Shown here piece by piece: positions 16,398 to 25,334 of a DNA stretch of 64,000 bases (position 1 is the first letter of the stretch; each line of letters opens with the position of its first letter). The notes under the pieces are model-generated. The model was not told where the DNA came from and searched no databases. It was given only the letters and a program-made list of their open reading frames with translations. Source of the DNA: Mixta calida. Lineage in GTDB: Bacteria; Pseudomonadota; Gammaproteobacteria; Enterobacterales; Enterobacteriaceae. A program made the translations under genes and the position numbers. Location of the stretch: the NCBI RefSeq assembly GCF_002953215.1, contig NZ_CP026378.1, forward strand, positions 2,524,540-2,588,539, in the 5' to 3' direction.

Positions 16398-18191
16398 TTA
16401 TTGAGAAAAAGTAATGAGCGTTTGGGCAAACTTTTCAAAATCCTGACACATATTTTCTTTTGAAAAGCTATTAAGTATATCATCTCTAGTTACACCAAAC
16501 TTTCTTTTAACGCAATGCTCACCCTTTGTTAAAATTTCTTTCCCTCTTGCATCTCTAAATGTCATACTTATATCTGATTCAGAAACATTATCAGGCAATG
16601 CGATATGGTGAAATGATGAGAAATAATCCTTTATTTCCTGCTCATTCTTACCAGTACTTATTATAAGAGCATTCAAATCTAATAGATAATTTTCAATATG
16701 CCTTCTTCTCCATTTTAAAGCCGTGAAGTTTTCATCATCATAATTAACTGTTTTATCCCTTAAATTAATATCTACTGAACCATCAGATTCATCATCGCGA
16801 TCACGAATACTCAAAGCCTTGAGTCCACTTATTTCAACTTTCAATTGATTGTAAAGTTGAAATCTTTCAGAAACCTTACCGGTCCAAACCCATACTACTA
16901 TATTCTCTGGCCAAACCATGTCTAACTTCTCAAATACTTTTTTCAAAAACCTTTCATCACTTACACCTTCAACAATCAGCAGCCTTTTATTTTCAGTTAG
17001 TTTATGAATCTTAGGCGTGAAAATTGTTCCAATGCCACTCAGTATTGATATCTTATCTTCATCAGCTGATAAATATTTACCTTTAGCCCTATTGAGAGAT
17101 AGAATCTTATAGGGAGGATAGGCACGAATTAATTCTGTTGAGTGAGTTGCTAAAATCACTTGCTTATTAAGGCTCTCGCTTATTAACTCCAATCTTTCCG
17201 TTAGATTATTCTGAAGTTGTGTGTGCAAATGCGCATCAGGCTCATCTAAAAGTATAACGTTAAACTCACCAGATAAGGCAAGTGTATATACACTCAGCCA
17301 CTGAAGGAAGCCGCTACCCTCAACCATCAAATCTCTTGCATTATAATTTTTATGTTTTGTAAATACATAACCTTTTACTGTCCCCCTAACACACTCAACT
17401 CTTAAAAAACTATGATATTGTTCATTGAAAGGTATTATTTCTATCTTTGTCCCAAAGAGATCCATCATGGTTTTTTGCAAAATTTCCCAACTATCAGTAC
17501 TCCTAAAAAGTGCTAATTCTTTACCAGATATTTTACTTTTGTTGCCTTTTAAAAGCGCTCTTTTTCGTGAGCTAGCTAAATGAATATCATATAATGAGTT
17601 CCTAATAACCCCTCCGGACAATCCCTGGCCTATCAGTCTATTCCTCATTGCTGGACTCAATCTTGTTTCTCTATCGGTAATGCCAGCAAAAGGGGGAAGA
17701 TAAGCTATATTAGGGATGTTGTCATTTATAGGTTCTCCTTTCTCATTCACTACATCTACTATTGCTAGGTTTGTTGAGGTTGTTTTTATAAAAAGTCGAT
17801 CATTAGCAAGCGACAAACCAATTTCAAGATATTTCTCCACACCTTCGCTTATATCCCAAAAAACTTTTATCTTAAGAGTGTAGCCATCTGCTTCTGTCTG
17901 TTTTTGCGATTTTAAGTTCGTCCATAAATGGTTTAGAGAGGGAATATACATAGGAGTAAAATCAACAAGACCGAGCCCTAACCCTTGATTTCTCGCCGTT
18001 GAGGTCCAGCTTAAGCGACCTTTTTCTATTTCGAGCAAACTTTTACAAAACTGCCATGTAGCTAGAGCCTGCAGGAAGCTTGATTTACCAGAGTTGTTGC
18101 CCCCCACTAGCAGGGTCAGACCATTTTTCAAATTTATCGTAGAGTCTTTATATTGTTTAAACTTTTTTAATTCAATTTTCTTTATAAACAT
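16398..18191 (-). CDS. ATPase fused to TOPRIM-like nuclease domain (OLD/PARIS-like)
   Basis: 597 residues. The N-terminal two thirds are an SMC/ABC-like ATPase: Walker A GGNNSGKSS at 30-38, and Walker B/D-loop VILLDEPDAHLH near 312-322, then an H-loop ATHSTE. The C-terminal third starts LLIVEGVSDERF near 405 (the TOPRIM Glu), has RDRDDE near 462 (the Asp pair) and HIENYLLD near 500, the last resembling DUF4435. Class 1 OLD nucleases are of similar length, and merged PARIS proteins join AAA15 and DUF4435 parts. Both families act against phages. It lies 72 bp behind the repressor gene on the same strand, so it should be expressed in the lysogen. Codon use is AT-rich compared with the phage structural genes, pointing to an acquired cargo gene. 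Anti-phage function is inferred. Confidence 0.8.
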   Translation of the reverse strand: MFIKKIELKKFKQYKDSTINLKNGLTLLVGGNNSGKSSFLQALATWQFCKSLLEIEKGRLSWTSTARNQGLGLGLVDFTPMYIPSLNHLWTNLKSQKQTEADGYTLKIKVFWDISEGVEKYLEIGLSLANDRLFIKTTSTNLAIVDVVNEKGEPINDNIPNIAYLPPFAGITDRETRLSPAMRNRLIGQGLSGGVIRNSLYDIHLASSRKRALLKGNKSKISGKELALFRSTDSWEILQKTMMDLFGTKIEIIPFNEQYHSFLRVECVRGTVKGYVFTKHKNYNARDLMVEGSGFLQWLSVYTLALSGEFNVILLDEPDAHLHTQLQNNLTERLELISESLNKQVILATHSTELIRAYPPYKILSLNRAKGKYLSADEDKISILSGIGTIFTPKIHKLTENKRLLIVEGVSDERFLKKVFEKLDMVWPENIVVWVWTGKVSERFQLYNQLKVEISGLKALSIRDRDDESDGSVDINLRDKTVNYDDENFTALKWRRRHIENYLLDLNALIISTGKNEQEIKDYFSSFHHIALPDNVSESDISMTFRDARGKEILTKGEHCVKRKFGVTRDDILNSFSKENMCQDFEKFAQTLITFSQ

Positions 18192-18263
18192 ATGCTACTC
18201 CGTAGAAGTAACTTGACCTGCATTTTCGCCATTAAGCAGTGAAAATGCTTATCAGATAAAGGT

Positions 18264-19106
18264 TTAAAAATTATAATCAACAGTCAGTATAACTTTTGCC
18301 AAGCATTCAACTTCATCAATTTTACAAGTGAAACTTGTCATTTCATTAGACACGTTGATTATCCGACCAGGCGATAATGCGATATCATAAACATCATATT
18401 TTTCGTCAATTCCCAGCAACCAACGACCATTGCTTATATCAGACAAATTCATATCAACAAACCAACTCTTGGTATTGCCATATATAAATAAAGGTTGCAC
18501 TATTTTTTGAGGCATAAAATTTAAATCAATTATCAAATATCCAGCATCTTGTAAAATTCCTGCTGCTAAATTTTTGCGTGGAATCATTGTGTCAGTGTTA
18601 ATTTCTGCTCTACCGTCCCGTTGATTTCCTTTTCCCGTCGCCAGCCACTGCAACGATACGCCGGTATCAAGCGCACAAGTCACCACTATATCGCCAGGGA
18701 AGTAATTTCTGCGCACCCAAGTGCTTACCGTACCGGATGAAATACCCAGCAGCTCACAAAGTTGTTTTTGTAGCGTAAAGCCGTAGGCGTCCATGATGCG
18801 GCGTAGAACCGGCTTGCCACCGTTTGAAGTGATCTCGTTGTAGAGCGCTTCGCCTTTCGGGATAGACGGAGAAGTGTCTAAATTTGCATTTGCAAGTTTA
18901 CCACTTGTGAGCCAGTGGAGGTCACTACCAGTATCTAATGCACATTTTACAAAAGCGCTGCCAGGAACACTGTCACGCTGCACCCAATTGCTGACATTGG
19001 CAGCAGGCACACCAAGGCATTCAGCCAAAGCTTTTTGAGTCGTGACCCCATAGGCAGACGACAGACGCTCGACGATTTCTAACGCCGTTCCTTCGCTAAA
19101 ATCCAT
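18264..19106 (-). CDS. prophage CI repressor with two HTH domains
   Basis: 280 residues. Two similar Phage_CI-type DNA-binding domains stand in tandem: residues about 8-70 (YGVTTQKALAECLGVPAANV, WVQRDSVPG, CALDTGSDLHWL) and about 97-160 (YGFTLQKQLCELLGISSGTV, WVRRNYFPG, CALDTGVSLQWL). The C-terminal part (from about 175) is the oligomerisation domain expected of 186-type CI, without a clear self-cleavage Ser/Lys pair. It is divergent from the cox-like gene. Induction is therefore likely to need an antirepressor rather than RecA cleavage. Confidence 0.88.
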   Translation of the reverse strand: MDFSEGTALEIVERLSSAYGVTTQKALAECLGVPAANVSNWVQRDSVPGSAFVKCALDTGSDLHWLTSGKLANANLDTSPSIPKGEALYNEITSNGGKPVLRRIMDAYGFTLQKQLCELLGISSGTVSTWVRRNYFPGDIVVTCALDTGVSLQWLATGKGNQRDGRAEINTDTMIPRKNLAAGILQDAGYLIIDLNFMPQKIVQPLFIYGNTKSWFVDMNLSDISNGRWLLGIDEKYDVYDIALSPGRIINVSNEMTSFTCKIDEVECLAKVILTVDYNF

Positions 19107-19121
19107 ACCCCACCAAATAAA

Positions 19122-19138
19122 TAAACATTTGTTGTTTA
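19122..19138. promoter_or_regulatory. possible repressor operator
   Basis: TAAACA-5-TGTTTA inverted repeat, 16 bp upstream of the repressor start in the divergent region that must hold the lytic and lysogenic promoters. No second perfect copy was found. Confidence 0.45.
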
Positions 19139-19220
19139 CTAAACGACATTTGATGATCTAGGATGTATCACACCACATGAAACACCGTAGAACAAAACGA
19201 CCCGAAGGAGATACTGCTTT

Positions 19221-19622
19221 ATGCATACTGAAAATGCAAACAGTGGAAACGCTTTTGACTTACTCCAGTCACCAGAACTGATTGCCAATCTTGCTACAGC
19301 ACTGATGCCCGCGCTTAGTGCCGCGGTCAACACCGCCGTTGAAAAAGCGCTGGCACTCAATACCTCCGCCACCATGTCTAAAGAAGATTTCGCCGCCGCG
19401 AACGGCATTAGCAAGTCCGTATTAGAGAAATGGATTGCTAATGGCGTCGTGCTTCTCGCCCCTACTCCAACCAGTACCGTTAAACGCACAATCGAATGCA
19501 AAAAGACCGGCCAGACTCGTACTGATGTAATGGAAAAGCACGGCAATGCGCTGGTAAACGTCGCTGCATGGCGTGAAAAAAATCTGCAGCACGCTATCAA
19601 TTGTCGCTACATCAAACGCTAA
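19221..19622 (+). CDS. Cox/Apl-like regulator and excisionase
   Basis: 133 residues with a clear AAGGAG ribosome site. The middle has a MerR/excisionase-like HTH (SKEDFAAANGISKSVLEKWIANGVV), split into recognition and wing, and NVAAWREKN near the end resembles Cox proteins. An N-terminal helix of about 50 residues makes it longer than P2 Cox or 186 Apl. It holds the position of those genes, first in the lytic operon, so it probably represses the CI promoter and aids excision. Confidence 0.65.
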   Translation: MHTENANSGNAFDLLQSPELIANLATALMPALSAAVNTAVEKALALNTSATMSKEDFAAANGISKSVLEKWIANGVVLLAPTPTSTVKRTIECKKTGQTRTDVMEKHGNALVNVAAWREKNLQHAINCRYIKR

Positions 19623-19653
19623 CTTGATTTTGCAAGTTTCAAGGATTCGAATC

Positions 19654-20163
19654 ATGTTTGATTATCAGGTCTCTAAACACCCTCACCTCGATAACGCCTG
19701 CCGACAGTTTGCACAGAACCATAACCTGAGTCAGCTGGCTGGCAAAATAGAGATGAAGCCGCAGGTATTGCGTAACAAGCTGAATCCCGATCAGCCGCAC
19801 CAGTTAACGCTAACTGAGGTCTTGCAGCTTACCGATATCACTGAAGACTCGACGCTGGTCGATGGCCTGCTGGCACAGCTTCATTGTTTGCCTTCAGTAC
19901 CAGTGAACGAACTGGCAGCGGAAAAGCTGGCGTCTTATGTGATGAATGCAACAGCTGCTGTTGGTCAGGTTGCTGCCGGCGCGGTATCAACCGAGCGTAT
20001 GACGCAGTCACGCAAAAATGCTTTCGTCGATAGTGTGAATTCAGGTATTCGCTGCCTGACACTGGCGGCAATGGCCGTTCATGCTCGTATCCATACTAAC
20101 CCGACGATGGCTTCTACGCTCGATGCTGTAAGCGGTCTCGGCGCTTCTATCGGTCTGAGCTGA
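19654..20163 (+). CDS. CII-like regulator (186 type)
   Basis: The ATG at 19654 follows AAGGAT and gives 169 residues that match 186 CII throughout: MFDYQVSKHPHLDNACR at the start, LRNKLNPDQPHQLTLTEV in the HTH, LVDGLLAQLHCLPSVPVNEL in the middle, and SVNSGIRCL. In 186, CII activates establishment of the repressor. Position after the cox-like gene agrees. Confidence 0.9.
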   Translation: MFDYQVSKHPHLDNACRQFAQNHNLSQLAGKIEMKPQVLRNKLNPDQPHQLTLTEVLQLTDITEDSTLVDGLLAQLHCLPSVPVNELAAEKLASYVMNATAAVGQVAAGAVSTERMTQSRKNAFVDSVNSGIRCLTLAAMAVHARIHTNPTMASTLDAVSGLGASIGLS

Positions 20164-20170
20164 GGTAACT

Positions 20171-20365
20171 ATGCCCTTTTCAGTCGCACCACTTTTGAAG
20201 CGTCAGAGCCAATTGCCAGCGCACGGGCATGGCTGGATTACAGATAAGAACGGTAAACGCTGGCATCCATGTCACGGTCAACAGCAACTATTGAATGAAC
20301 TGACAACCCGGCCTCAAAGCGTTATCGAACGCATGAAAGTTTTTATCGGAGGTTTCTGTGAGTAA
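20171..20365 (+). CDS. Fil-like small early protein
   Basis: 64 residues: FSVAPLLKRQSQ, then GHGWITDKNGKRWHPC. The pattern and the position after CII match the filamentation protein Fil of 186-like phages, which blocks host cell division on over-production. It overlaps the next gene by 8 bp. Name given from memory of the family only. Confidence 0.6.
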   Translation: MPFSVAPLLKRQSQLPAHGHGWITDKNGKRWHPCHGQQQLLNELTTRPQSVIERMKVFIGGFCE

Positions 20366-20741
20366 TGCAGCCCTCGCTGTACCACAAAAACACGCAACGG
20401 CACCTTTTACCGAAATTCGTCTGGTGCATGCGCGCGTGGATAAAGTCGAAAGAATGACATTTGACGAGTTTCGGAAAACGTGGCGGCAGCTACTAAAGAA
20501 CAACAGCAATCCGGCACTGAACTATTTCAACCGACAAAACGAAGAATTCAAGTTTTGCGTAATGACCCTGGCGAACCGTGATGCGCCCGGCTCATTCAAG
20601 GTAGATGAAGTCGGTAAACCGTTTGAATATTTTGACGAAAGCCGCCGCGAACTGATCATCGTGGCAATGAACAAAATGGCGCGCTGGGGCCGAATCCTGC
20701 CACGTCAGTTTTCTATAGCAGACAGCTTTTTAGCTGAATAA
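20358..20741 (+). CDS. DUF5347-like phage early protein
   Basis: 127 residues, GGAGG ribosome site inside the end of the previous gene. Conserved-looking block VHARVDKVERMTFDEFRKTW. It lies in the early operon before gene A. I recall similar proteins in enterobacterial P2-like phages as DUF5347; function unknown. Confidence 0.6.
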   Translation: MSNAALAVPQKHATAPFTEIRLVHARVDKVERMTFDEFRKTWRQLLKNNSNPALNYFNRQNEEFKFCVMTLANRDAPGSFKVDEVGKPFEYFDESRRELIIVAMNKMARWGRILPRQFSIADSFLAE

Positions 20742-20810
20742 ATAACCCATTCGAAATTAATGGCGTAAACCCGCCGGGCATTCTTTTGCCTGAAATCTGG
20801 AGATAGATAA

Positions 20811-21038
20811 ATGCGAAATATTGAAACCCATAAATATAACGAAGATGTGGAAACCATAACGGCGTTATTGAACAACGCACGTATGGATGAGCGTAAAGGC
20901 CGCGCACAGGTTGTTTCTGAACGCCTGGCTGAACTGGCTACGCATATCAACCAACAGGGACTGAATGGTGTTGAAGCCGCTGAGCTGATCCGCCGCGAAG
21001 CCGAGCGTTACGACAACGAATCACGGGAGCTGCACTAA
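20811..21038 (+). CDS. DUF2732-family phage protein
   Basis: 75 residues, mostly helical and charged (ITALLNNARMDERKGRAQ, VVSERLAELATHI). Its TAA overlaps the next ATG. Such proteins are common before gene A in P2-like phages; function unknown. Confidence 0.65.
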   Translation: MRNIETHKYNEDVETITALLNNARMDERKGRAQVVSERLAELATHINQQGLNGVEAAELIRREAERYDNESRELH

Positions 21039-21262
21039 TGGCTGACACTATGGATCTGGTACAGCAGCGCACTGAAGAAATGCTGGCGCGCAATATCGCC
21101 GCTGTTATCCGCCGACCGGTACAGGTCAGCGCATTTTTTTGTGATGACTGTGATGCCGAAATACCGGCAGCACGACGCCAGGCCATAACGGGTGTTATCC
21201 GTTGTGTTACATGTCAGGAAGTGGCTGAACTTAAAAGCCGCCATTATCACGGCGGCCTCTGA
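21038..21262 (+). CDS. TraR/DksA-type zinc-finger protein
   Basis: 74 residues with the four-Cys zinc knuckle CDDC...CVTC (spacing about 17) and an N-terminal helix MDLVQQRTEEMLARNIA. Short TraR/DksA-like proteins of conjugative and phage elements bind the RNA polymerase secondary channel. Overlaps both neighbours by one to four bases. Confidence 0.8.
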   Translation: MADTMDLVQQRTEEMLARNIAAVIRRPVQVSAFFCDDCDAEIPAARRQAITGVIRCVTCQEVAELKSRHYHGGL

Positions 21263-23496
21263 TGCATCAGGAATACGCCTACCCGTGGAACGCGCCACGG
21301 GAGGCCATCGCCAGTCCATACCCCACCTATGAAGAAATCCGCCGCCGCGATCAGCTGATCGCGGCGCTGCTGCACGCGCAGGATCTACTGGAAAAACAGC
21401 CCGTGCTGGTACAGCTTGATGTTAAACGTCGCGTCAGTGAACTGGAGAAAACTTACGGTACAGCTCGTGCCAATGCGTACTTAGCAAAAACCTTCGTTGA
21501 GCGCACATTGCCACGCGTTGAAAAAGTTAACGCGCAATATCGTCTCGGCGATATGAACACAGGAACCTTTACCCTACTAACCAGCAACGCCGAAGAGTAT
21601 AAAGGCGCGGCGGTTGCTGCCGGCATACTATGGGAGCTGATGCGCCGTTTTAACCGGCTACCTGATATGGCCCGTGCCGATGTTGATCTGCTGGCCGGAG
21701 ATATCGCCAGTTTTATTCTGGCGGAAATGGCGCAGGCGCACGGTCAGGTCGGCGGCGAATCAGATTACAAATATACCCATCGCATTTATATGACTGCCGC
21801 GGCTATTACCCGTGAATTGGGCCAGACACCGCCGCTTTGGGATAAAGTTACCTCCCGCCTGTTTTCCCCAGAAGACGTTGCCCCGGCCATCATGCGGATG
21901 CAAAACGAAAAGTGGTGGAAAGGACGTCTGCGCCGTGTTGCTGCCTCATGGCGTGAACATCTGCAGATCGCCCTGGCGAACGTCAGCAAAAAGCACACCC
22001 CCTATGCCAGTTCAATGACCATTATAGAATGGCGGGAACAGAAGCGTCGTACCCGCGAGTTTCTCAAGGGCATGGAGCTGGAAGACGAGGAAGGAAACCG
22101 CATCAGCCTGATTGAAAAATATGATGGCAGCGTTGCTAATCCGGCGATCCGCCGCTGCGAGTTGATGACCCGTATTCGCGGCTTTGAAAATATCTGCAAC
22201 GAAATGGGCTTTGTCGGGGAGTTTTATACGCTGACTGCACCGGCCCGCTATCACGCCACGATTAAAACCGGCCACCGCAACCGTAAGTGGAACGGCGCCA
22301 GTCCGGCCGATACGCAGCGTTATCTCTGCAGCGTGTGGCAAAAGATCCGCGCCAAACTTCATCGTGAAGATATTCGTATTTTTGGCATCCGAGTGGCTGA
22401 GCCGCATCATGATGCCACGCCGCACTGGCATATGCTGATGTTTATGCGCCCGAAAGATGTGGATCAGGTGCGTCAGGTAATGCGCGATTACGCATATCAG
22501 CAGGACGGCGACGAGCTGACCACGGAAAAGGCCTGTAAGGCCCGCTTCCATGCTGAAGCGATCGATCCGGAGAAAGGCAGCGCGACAGGATACGTTGCGA
22601 AGTACATCTCTAAAAACATCGACGGGTACGCGCTGAACGGCGAGCTGGATGATGAAAGCGGTAAAGAACTGAAAGAAACCGCCTCCGCTGTTTCTGCCTG
22701 GGCGGCCCGTTGGCACATTCGTCAGTTCCAGTTTGTGGGCGGCGCGCCGGTAACAGTTTACCGCGAGCTGCGCCGCATGGCCGACAGCGAAACCGCCCAC
22801 GGCCTGAGCGTGGAATTTGCTGCCGCGCATGATGCCGCCGACGCCGGCGACTGGGCTGCCTATGTCAACGCTCAGGGCGGCCCGTTTGTACGTCGTGACG
22901 AGCTGGCCGTGCGTACCTGGTATCAGGCAGGTGATGAATGTAATGAATACGGTGAGGAGACAGTACGTATCAAAGGCGTTTACGCCGCATCTGTGGGTGA
23001 CGATACGCCAATCCTGACGCGTCTGGCGCAGTGGGAGATCGTGCCGAAGCGCGCCGTTAATTTGGGTTTTGAACTTAGGGACGCGCCCGCGTCCCCTCGG
23101 AGTTCTGTCAATAACTGTACGGAGCCTAAACCACATTCTGCTAACGGCGAATCAGTTATTGATTTCGCAACCCCACCCAGCCGGGCAGAACGCCGCCGGT
23201 TATTGAACCGATTACGTGAAAATACCCCACCTCCTGTTCGCAGAACGGCACCGCCGCCAGGTAATCACGTCAAAGCACGAGAAGAACTTAAAGAAATAGT
23301 ATTCGACGTTAATCGTGTATGGCTGACGGAGGGAGAAGTTACGCGAATGATGGCCGGTCATGCGATCAGAATCGGTAGCCGCGCTTACTGGAGCGATGCG
23401 ACAGGTCGTCTGCGCTACGAGCGTAGCGCTAAATCTTCACCGCTTGAGCGCTTTAATTTGCTGGCTCTGAAGCATCGCAACAGCCTGAATGTATAA
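21262..23496 (+). CDS. A: replication initiation endonuclease gpA
   Basis: 744 residues, close to P2 gpA (761). It is an HUH-superfamily rolling-circle nickase: HUH-type motif PHWHMLMFM near 388 for the metal, and two Tyr four residues apart in YVAKYISKN near 445-449, as in the P2 active site (Tyr450/Tyr454). It nicks the phage origin, becomes linked to the 5' end and starts rolling-circle replication with host Rep. The origin lies inside its own 3' half at 23078-23111. Confidence 0.95.
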   Translation: MHQEYAYPWNAPREAIASPYPTYEEIRRRDQLIAALLHAQDLLEKQPVLVQLDVKRRVSELEKTYGTARANAYLAKTFVERTLPRVEKVNAQYRLGDMNTGTFTLLTSNAEEYKGAAVAAGILWELMRRFNRLPDMARADVDLLAGDIASFILAEMAQAHGQVGGESDYKYTHRIYMTAAAITRELGQTPPLWDKVTSRLFSPEDVAPAIMRMQNEKWWKGRLRRVAASWREHLQIALANVSKKHTPYASSMTIIEWREQKRRTREFLKGMELEDEEGNRISLIEKYDGSVANPAIRRCELMTRIRGFENICNEMGFVGEFYTLTAPARYHATIKTGHRNRKWNGASPADTQRYLCSVWQKIRAKLHREDIRIFGIRVAEPHHDATPHWHMLMFMRPKDVDQVRQVMRDYAYQQDGDELTTEKACKARFHAEAIDPEKGSATGYVAKYISKNIDGYALNGELDDESGKELKETASAVSAWAARWHIRQFQFVGGAPVTVYRELRRMADSETAHGLSVEFAAAHDAADAGDWAAYVNAQGGPFVRRDELAVRTWYQAGDECNEYGEETVRIKGVYAASVGDDTPILTRLAQWEIVPKRAVNLGFELRDAPASPRSSVNNCTEPKPHSANGESVIDFATPPSRAERRRLLNRLRENTPPPVRRTAPPPGNHVKAREELKEIVFDVNRVWLTEGEVTRMMAGHAIRIGSRAYWSDATGRLRYERSAKSSPLERFNLLALKHRNSLNV
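23078..23111 (+). other. ori: rolling-circle origin: hairpin and nick site
   Basis: GGGACGCG-CC-CGCGTCCC is a perfect 8-bp hairpin (23078-23095) directly followed by CCTCGGAGTTCTGTCAA (23095-23111). The P2 nick region, as I remember it, is CCTCGGAGTCCTGTCAA, a single-base difference. It lies inside gene A, as in P2. Confidence 0.85.
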
Positions 23497-23556
23497 GAAA
23501 TCGCCAGTCGGAATACTCTGAGCCATACGATTCTTTACGACCCGCGCTCATCATGA

Positions 23557-23576
23557 TACTGTTTATACATACAGTA
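23557..23576. promoter_or_regulatory. LexA box before 59-aa ORF
   Basis: TACTGTTTATACATACAGTA matches the LexA consensus taCTGTatatatatACAGta with only central changes. It is 30 bp upstream of the ATG at 23606. Confidence 0.88.
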
Positions 23577-23605
23577 CTCATTACAGGTAAGGAGCTAACA
23601 GGCTG

Positions 23606-23785
23606 ATGGACATAGATAAAATTAGCGAGACAGTCGCACGTATTCAATTTATAGCCGATGTGTCATTGGTAGCGCACTGTGAAGAAAACGAACTGAAAAT
23701 GGCTCTATCAATGGTCAGCGACATGGCAAGAACGATTGATACATCCAGCCTGGAAGACCTGATTTTCTATCCTGCAAAACAATAA
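23606..23785 (+). CDS. SOS-controlled small protein (59 aa)
   Basis: ATG at 23606, AAGGAG about 10 bases before it. The protein starts MDIDKISETVARIQFIADV and ends LEDLIFYPAKQ; it is acidic and helical. No named family recognised. A LexA box lies upstream and a terminator follows, so it is a self-contained SOS unit. In phage 186 the LexA-controlled gene is the antirepressor tum, and a repressor without a cleavage site needs one; I infer, without sequence proof, that this may be the inducer. Another possibility is an unrelated SOS cargo gene. Confidence 0.7.
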   Translation: MDIDKISETVARIQFIADVSLVAHCEENELKMALSMVSDMARTIDTSSLEDLIFYPAKQ

Positions 23786-23809
23786 TAAACATTACTTCCC
23801 TCCTTTTTA

Positions 23810-23835
23810 GCCACCTTTCGCCGGTGGCTTTTTTT
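23810..23835 (+). terminator. intrinsic terminator after SOS ORF
   Basis: GCCACC/GGTGGC stem with a 7-nt loop and a run of seven T. Confidence 0.9.
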
Positions 23836-23969
23836 CGTTGCAATAAAACGCATGCCGCTGCGTGAATTCGCATGATCCACAGAGGATCGCTAAGCCCCTG
23901 CCCCGCCAGTACTGGCGCGCTTTGGCTGGCAGCATGCAGCTGCATGAAAAACGATGCATAAAGCGGGCA

Positions 23970-23988
23970 GGCGTGGCGGGGATAGCAT
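23970..23988. other. cos: cos site
   Basis: GGCGTGGCGGGGATAGCAT matches the 19-nt P2 cohesive end GGCGAGGCGGGGAAAGCAC at 16 of 19 bases. It stands between the early region and the late genes, as required. The surrounding 100 bp, with repeated GCATG/CATGC motifs, should bind terminase. Confidence 0.85.
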
Positions 23989-24203
23989 TGCGCGCAATGG
24001 GTACTAACATGTATGCGCAGACTAATCTAACAAGCCAAATATAGTGAGGGTTAAACAAATCTATCAGTTTTTGACACTCACCAGTAATGATGACACAACG
24101 TGCTTATTCAATACTTCAAGGTCTCTAGGTCTTGCATGTAAATCTATACAGCATTAGGCTTAATAACGATGAAAAGACTAATGCTAAGAGATGAGTTCCC
24201 GAA

Positions 24204-25334
24204 ATGAACAAAAACCATAAAATCAAAATAATAGACTTATTTTGCGGAGCGGGCGGCTTGTCAGCTGGTTTCTTTAAAGGAGATTCAGGGAAGGATTTCG
24301 AAGGTATCTTAGCTATCGATAACGATAAAGCTGCGATCAAAACTTACAATGCAAACTTTGGTGACCACGGAATTGCTGTCAACATTGAAGAGTGGTTAAG
24401 TGAGCATGACGTTCCCAAAGCTGATGTTGTCATTGGCGGCCCACCATGCCAAGGATTTAGTTTACTGAATAAAAATCGAACTGGCGATATCCGTAGAGCG
24501 CTATGGGAACCCTATATGGATTTCATCGAGAAGTCTGGTGCGAGCGTTTTTGTAATGGAAAACGTACCAGGCCTTCTTACCAGTGAGGAGTTTGATGATA
24601 TAAGACAGCGTGCTGAAGAACTTGGCTTCCTGTTGCTTAATCCAAAAGTCCTTAATACCGCTGATTATGGCGTACCCCAGACTCGTAAACGGACCATCGT
24701 CGTAGGTGTGAAGAAGATCGATTTTGAAATCGATAAGTTACCAAACTTTCCTCCTGCTCCGACACACAGAGCCCCTGAAAAAATTGGGGATCTGCCAGTA
24801 TGGCGCACCGTTAAAGAATTCATTTCTGATTTGCCGGAGCCTGTCGGAACAGAAATTCGCGCCGAGCTTTCCCCATTAAATTTACATTTTGGAAGAAATC
24901 CTACCGCGCTATCACTTGAGCGATATAAGGTTGTTCCTATTGGCGGAAACCGCTTCGACTTACAGAGATTACGACCTGATATTACACCTGCATGTTGGAT
25001 TAAAAAGACTTCTGGCGGAACGGACTTGTTTGGTCGCCTGTGGTGGGATCGTCCTTCGGTGACGATAAGAACAGAATTTTTCAAACCTGAAAAAGGTCGT
25101 TATCTGCATCCAGATAAACATAGACCTATTACTCATCGTGAAGCTGCAAGACTTATGAGTTTTTCCGATGATTTTGTCTTTGTAGGTACAAAAACTGAAA
25201 TTGCCCGTCAAATTGGTAATGCGGTGCCACCTGTGTTTGCAGGCCATATAGCCCGATTTGTAAAAAACTTAATGGATTTAAGAGTCGAGAATGGCAAGAA
25301 GATCGAAGCGGAAAGAACCAGAGCAACTGCGTAA
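24204..25334 (+). CDS. DNA cytosine-5 methyltransferase
   Basis: 376 residues. Ordered C5-MTase motifs: I, IDLFCGAGGLSAGF (residues 9-22); IV, GGPPCQGFS with the catalytic Cys (about 77-85); VI, ENVPGLL; VIII, QTRKRTIVVG; X, RQIGNAVPP near the end. The target recognition region lies between about 200 and 300 and its site cannot be read. It overlaps the HNH gene by 44 bp, so together they form a type II restriction-modification unit. It lies in the gap between cos and portal gene Q, where P2 has no gene, and is more AT-rich than the phage backbone. Confidence 0.93.
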   Translation: MNKNHKIKIIDLFCGAGGLSAGFFKGDSGKDFEGILAIDNDKAAIKTYNANFGDHGIAVNIEEWLSEHDVPKADVVIGGPPCQGFSLLNKNRTGDIRRALWEPYMDFIEKSGASVFVMENVPGLLTSEEFDDIRQRAEELGFLLLNPKVLNTADYGVPQTRKRTIVVGVKKIDFEIDKLPNFPPAPTHRAPEKIGDLPVWRTVKEFISDLPEPVGTEIRAELSPLNLHFGRNPTALSLERYKVVPIGGNRFDLQRLRPDITPACWIKKTSGGTDLFGRLWWDRPSVTIRTEFFKPEKGRYLHPDKHRPITHREAARLMSFSDDFVFVGTKTEIARQIGNAVPPVFAGHIARFVKNLMDLRVENGKKIEAERTRATA

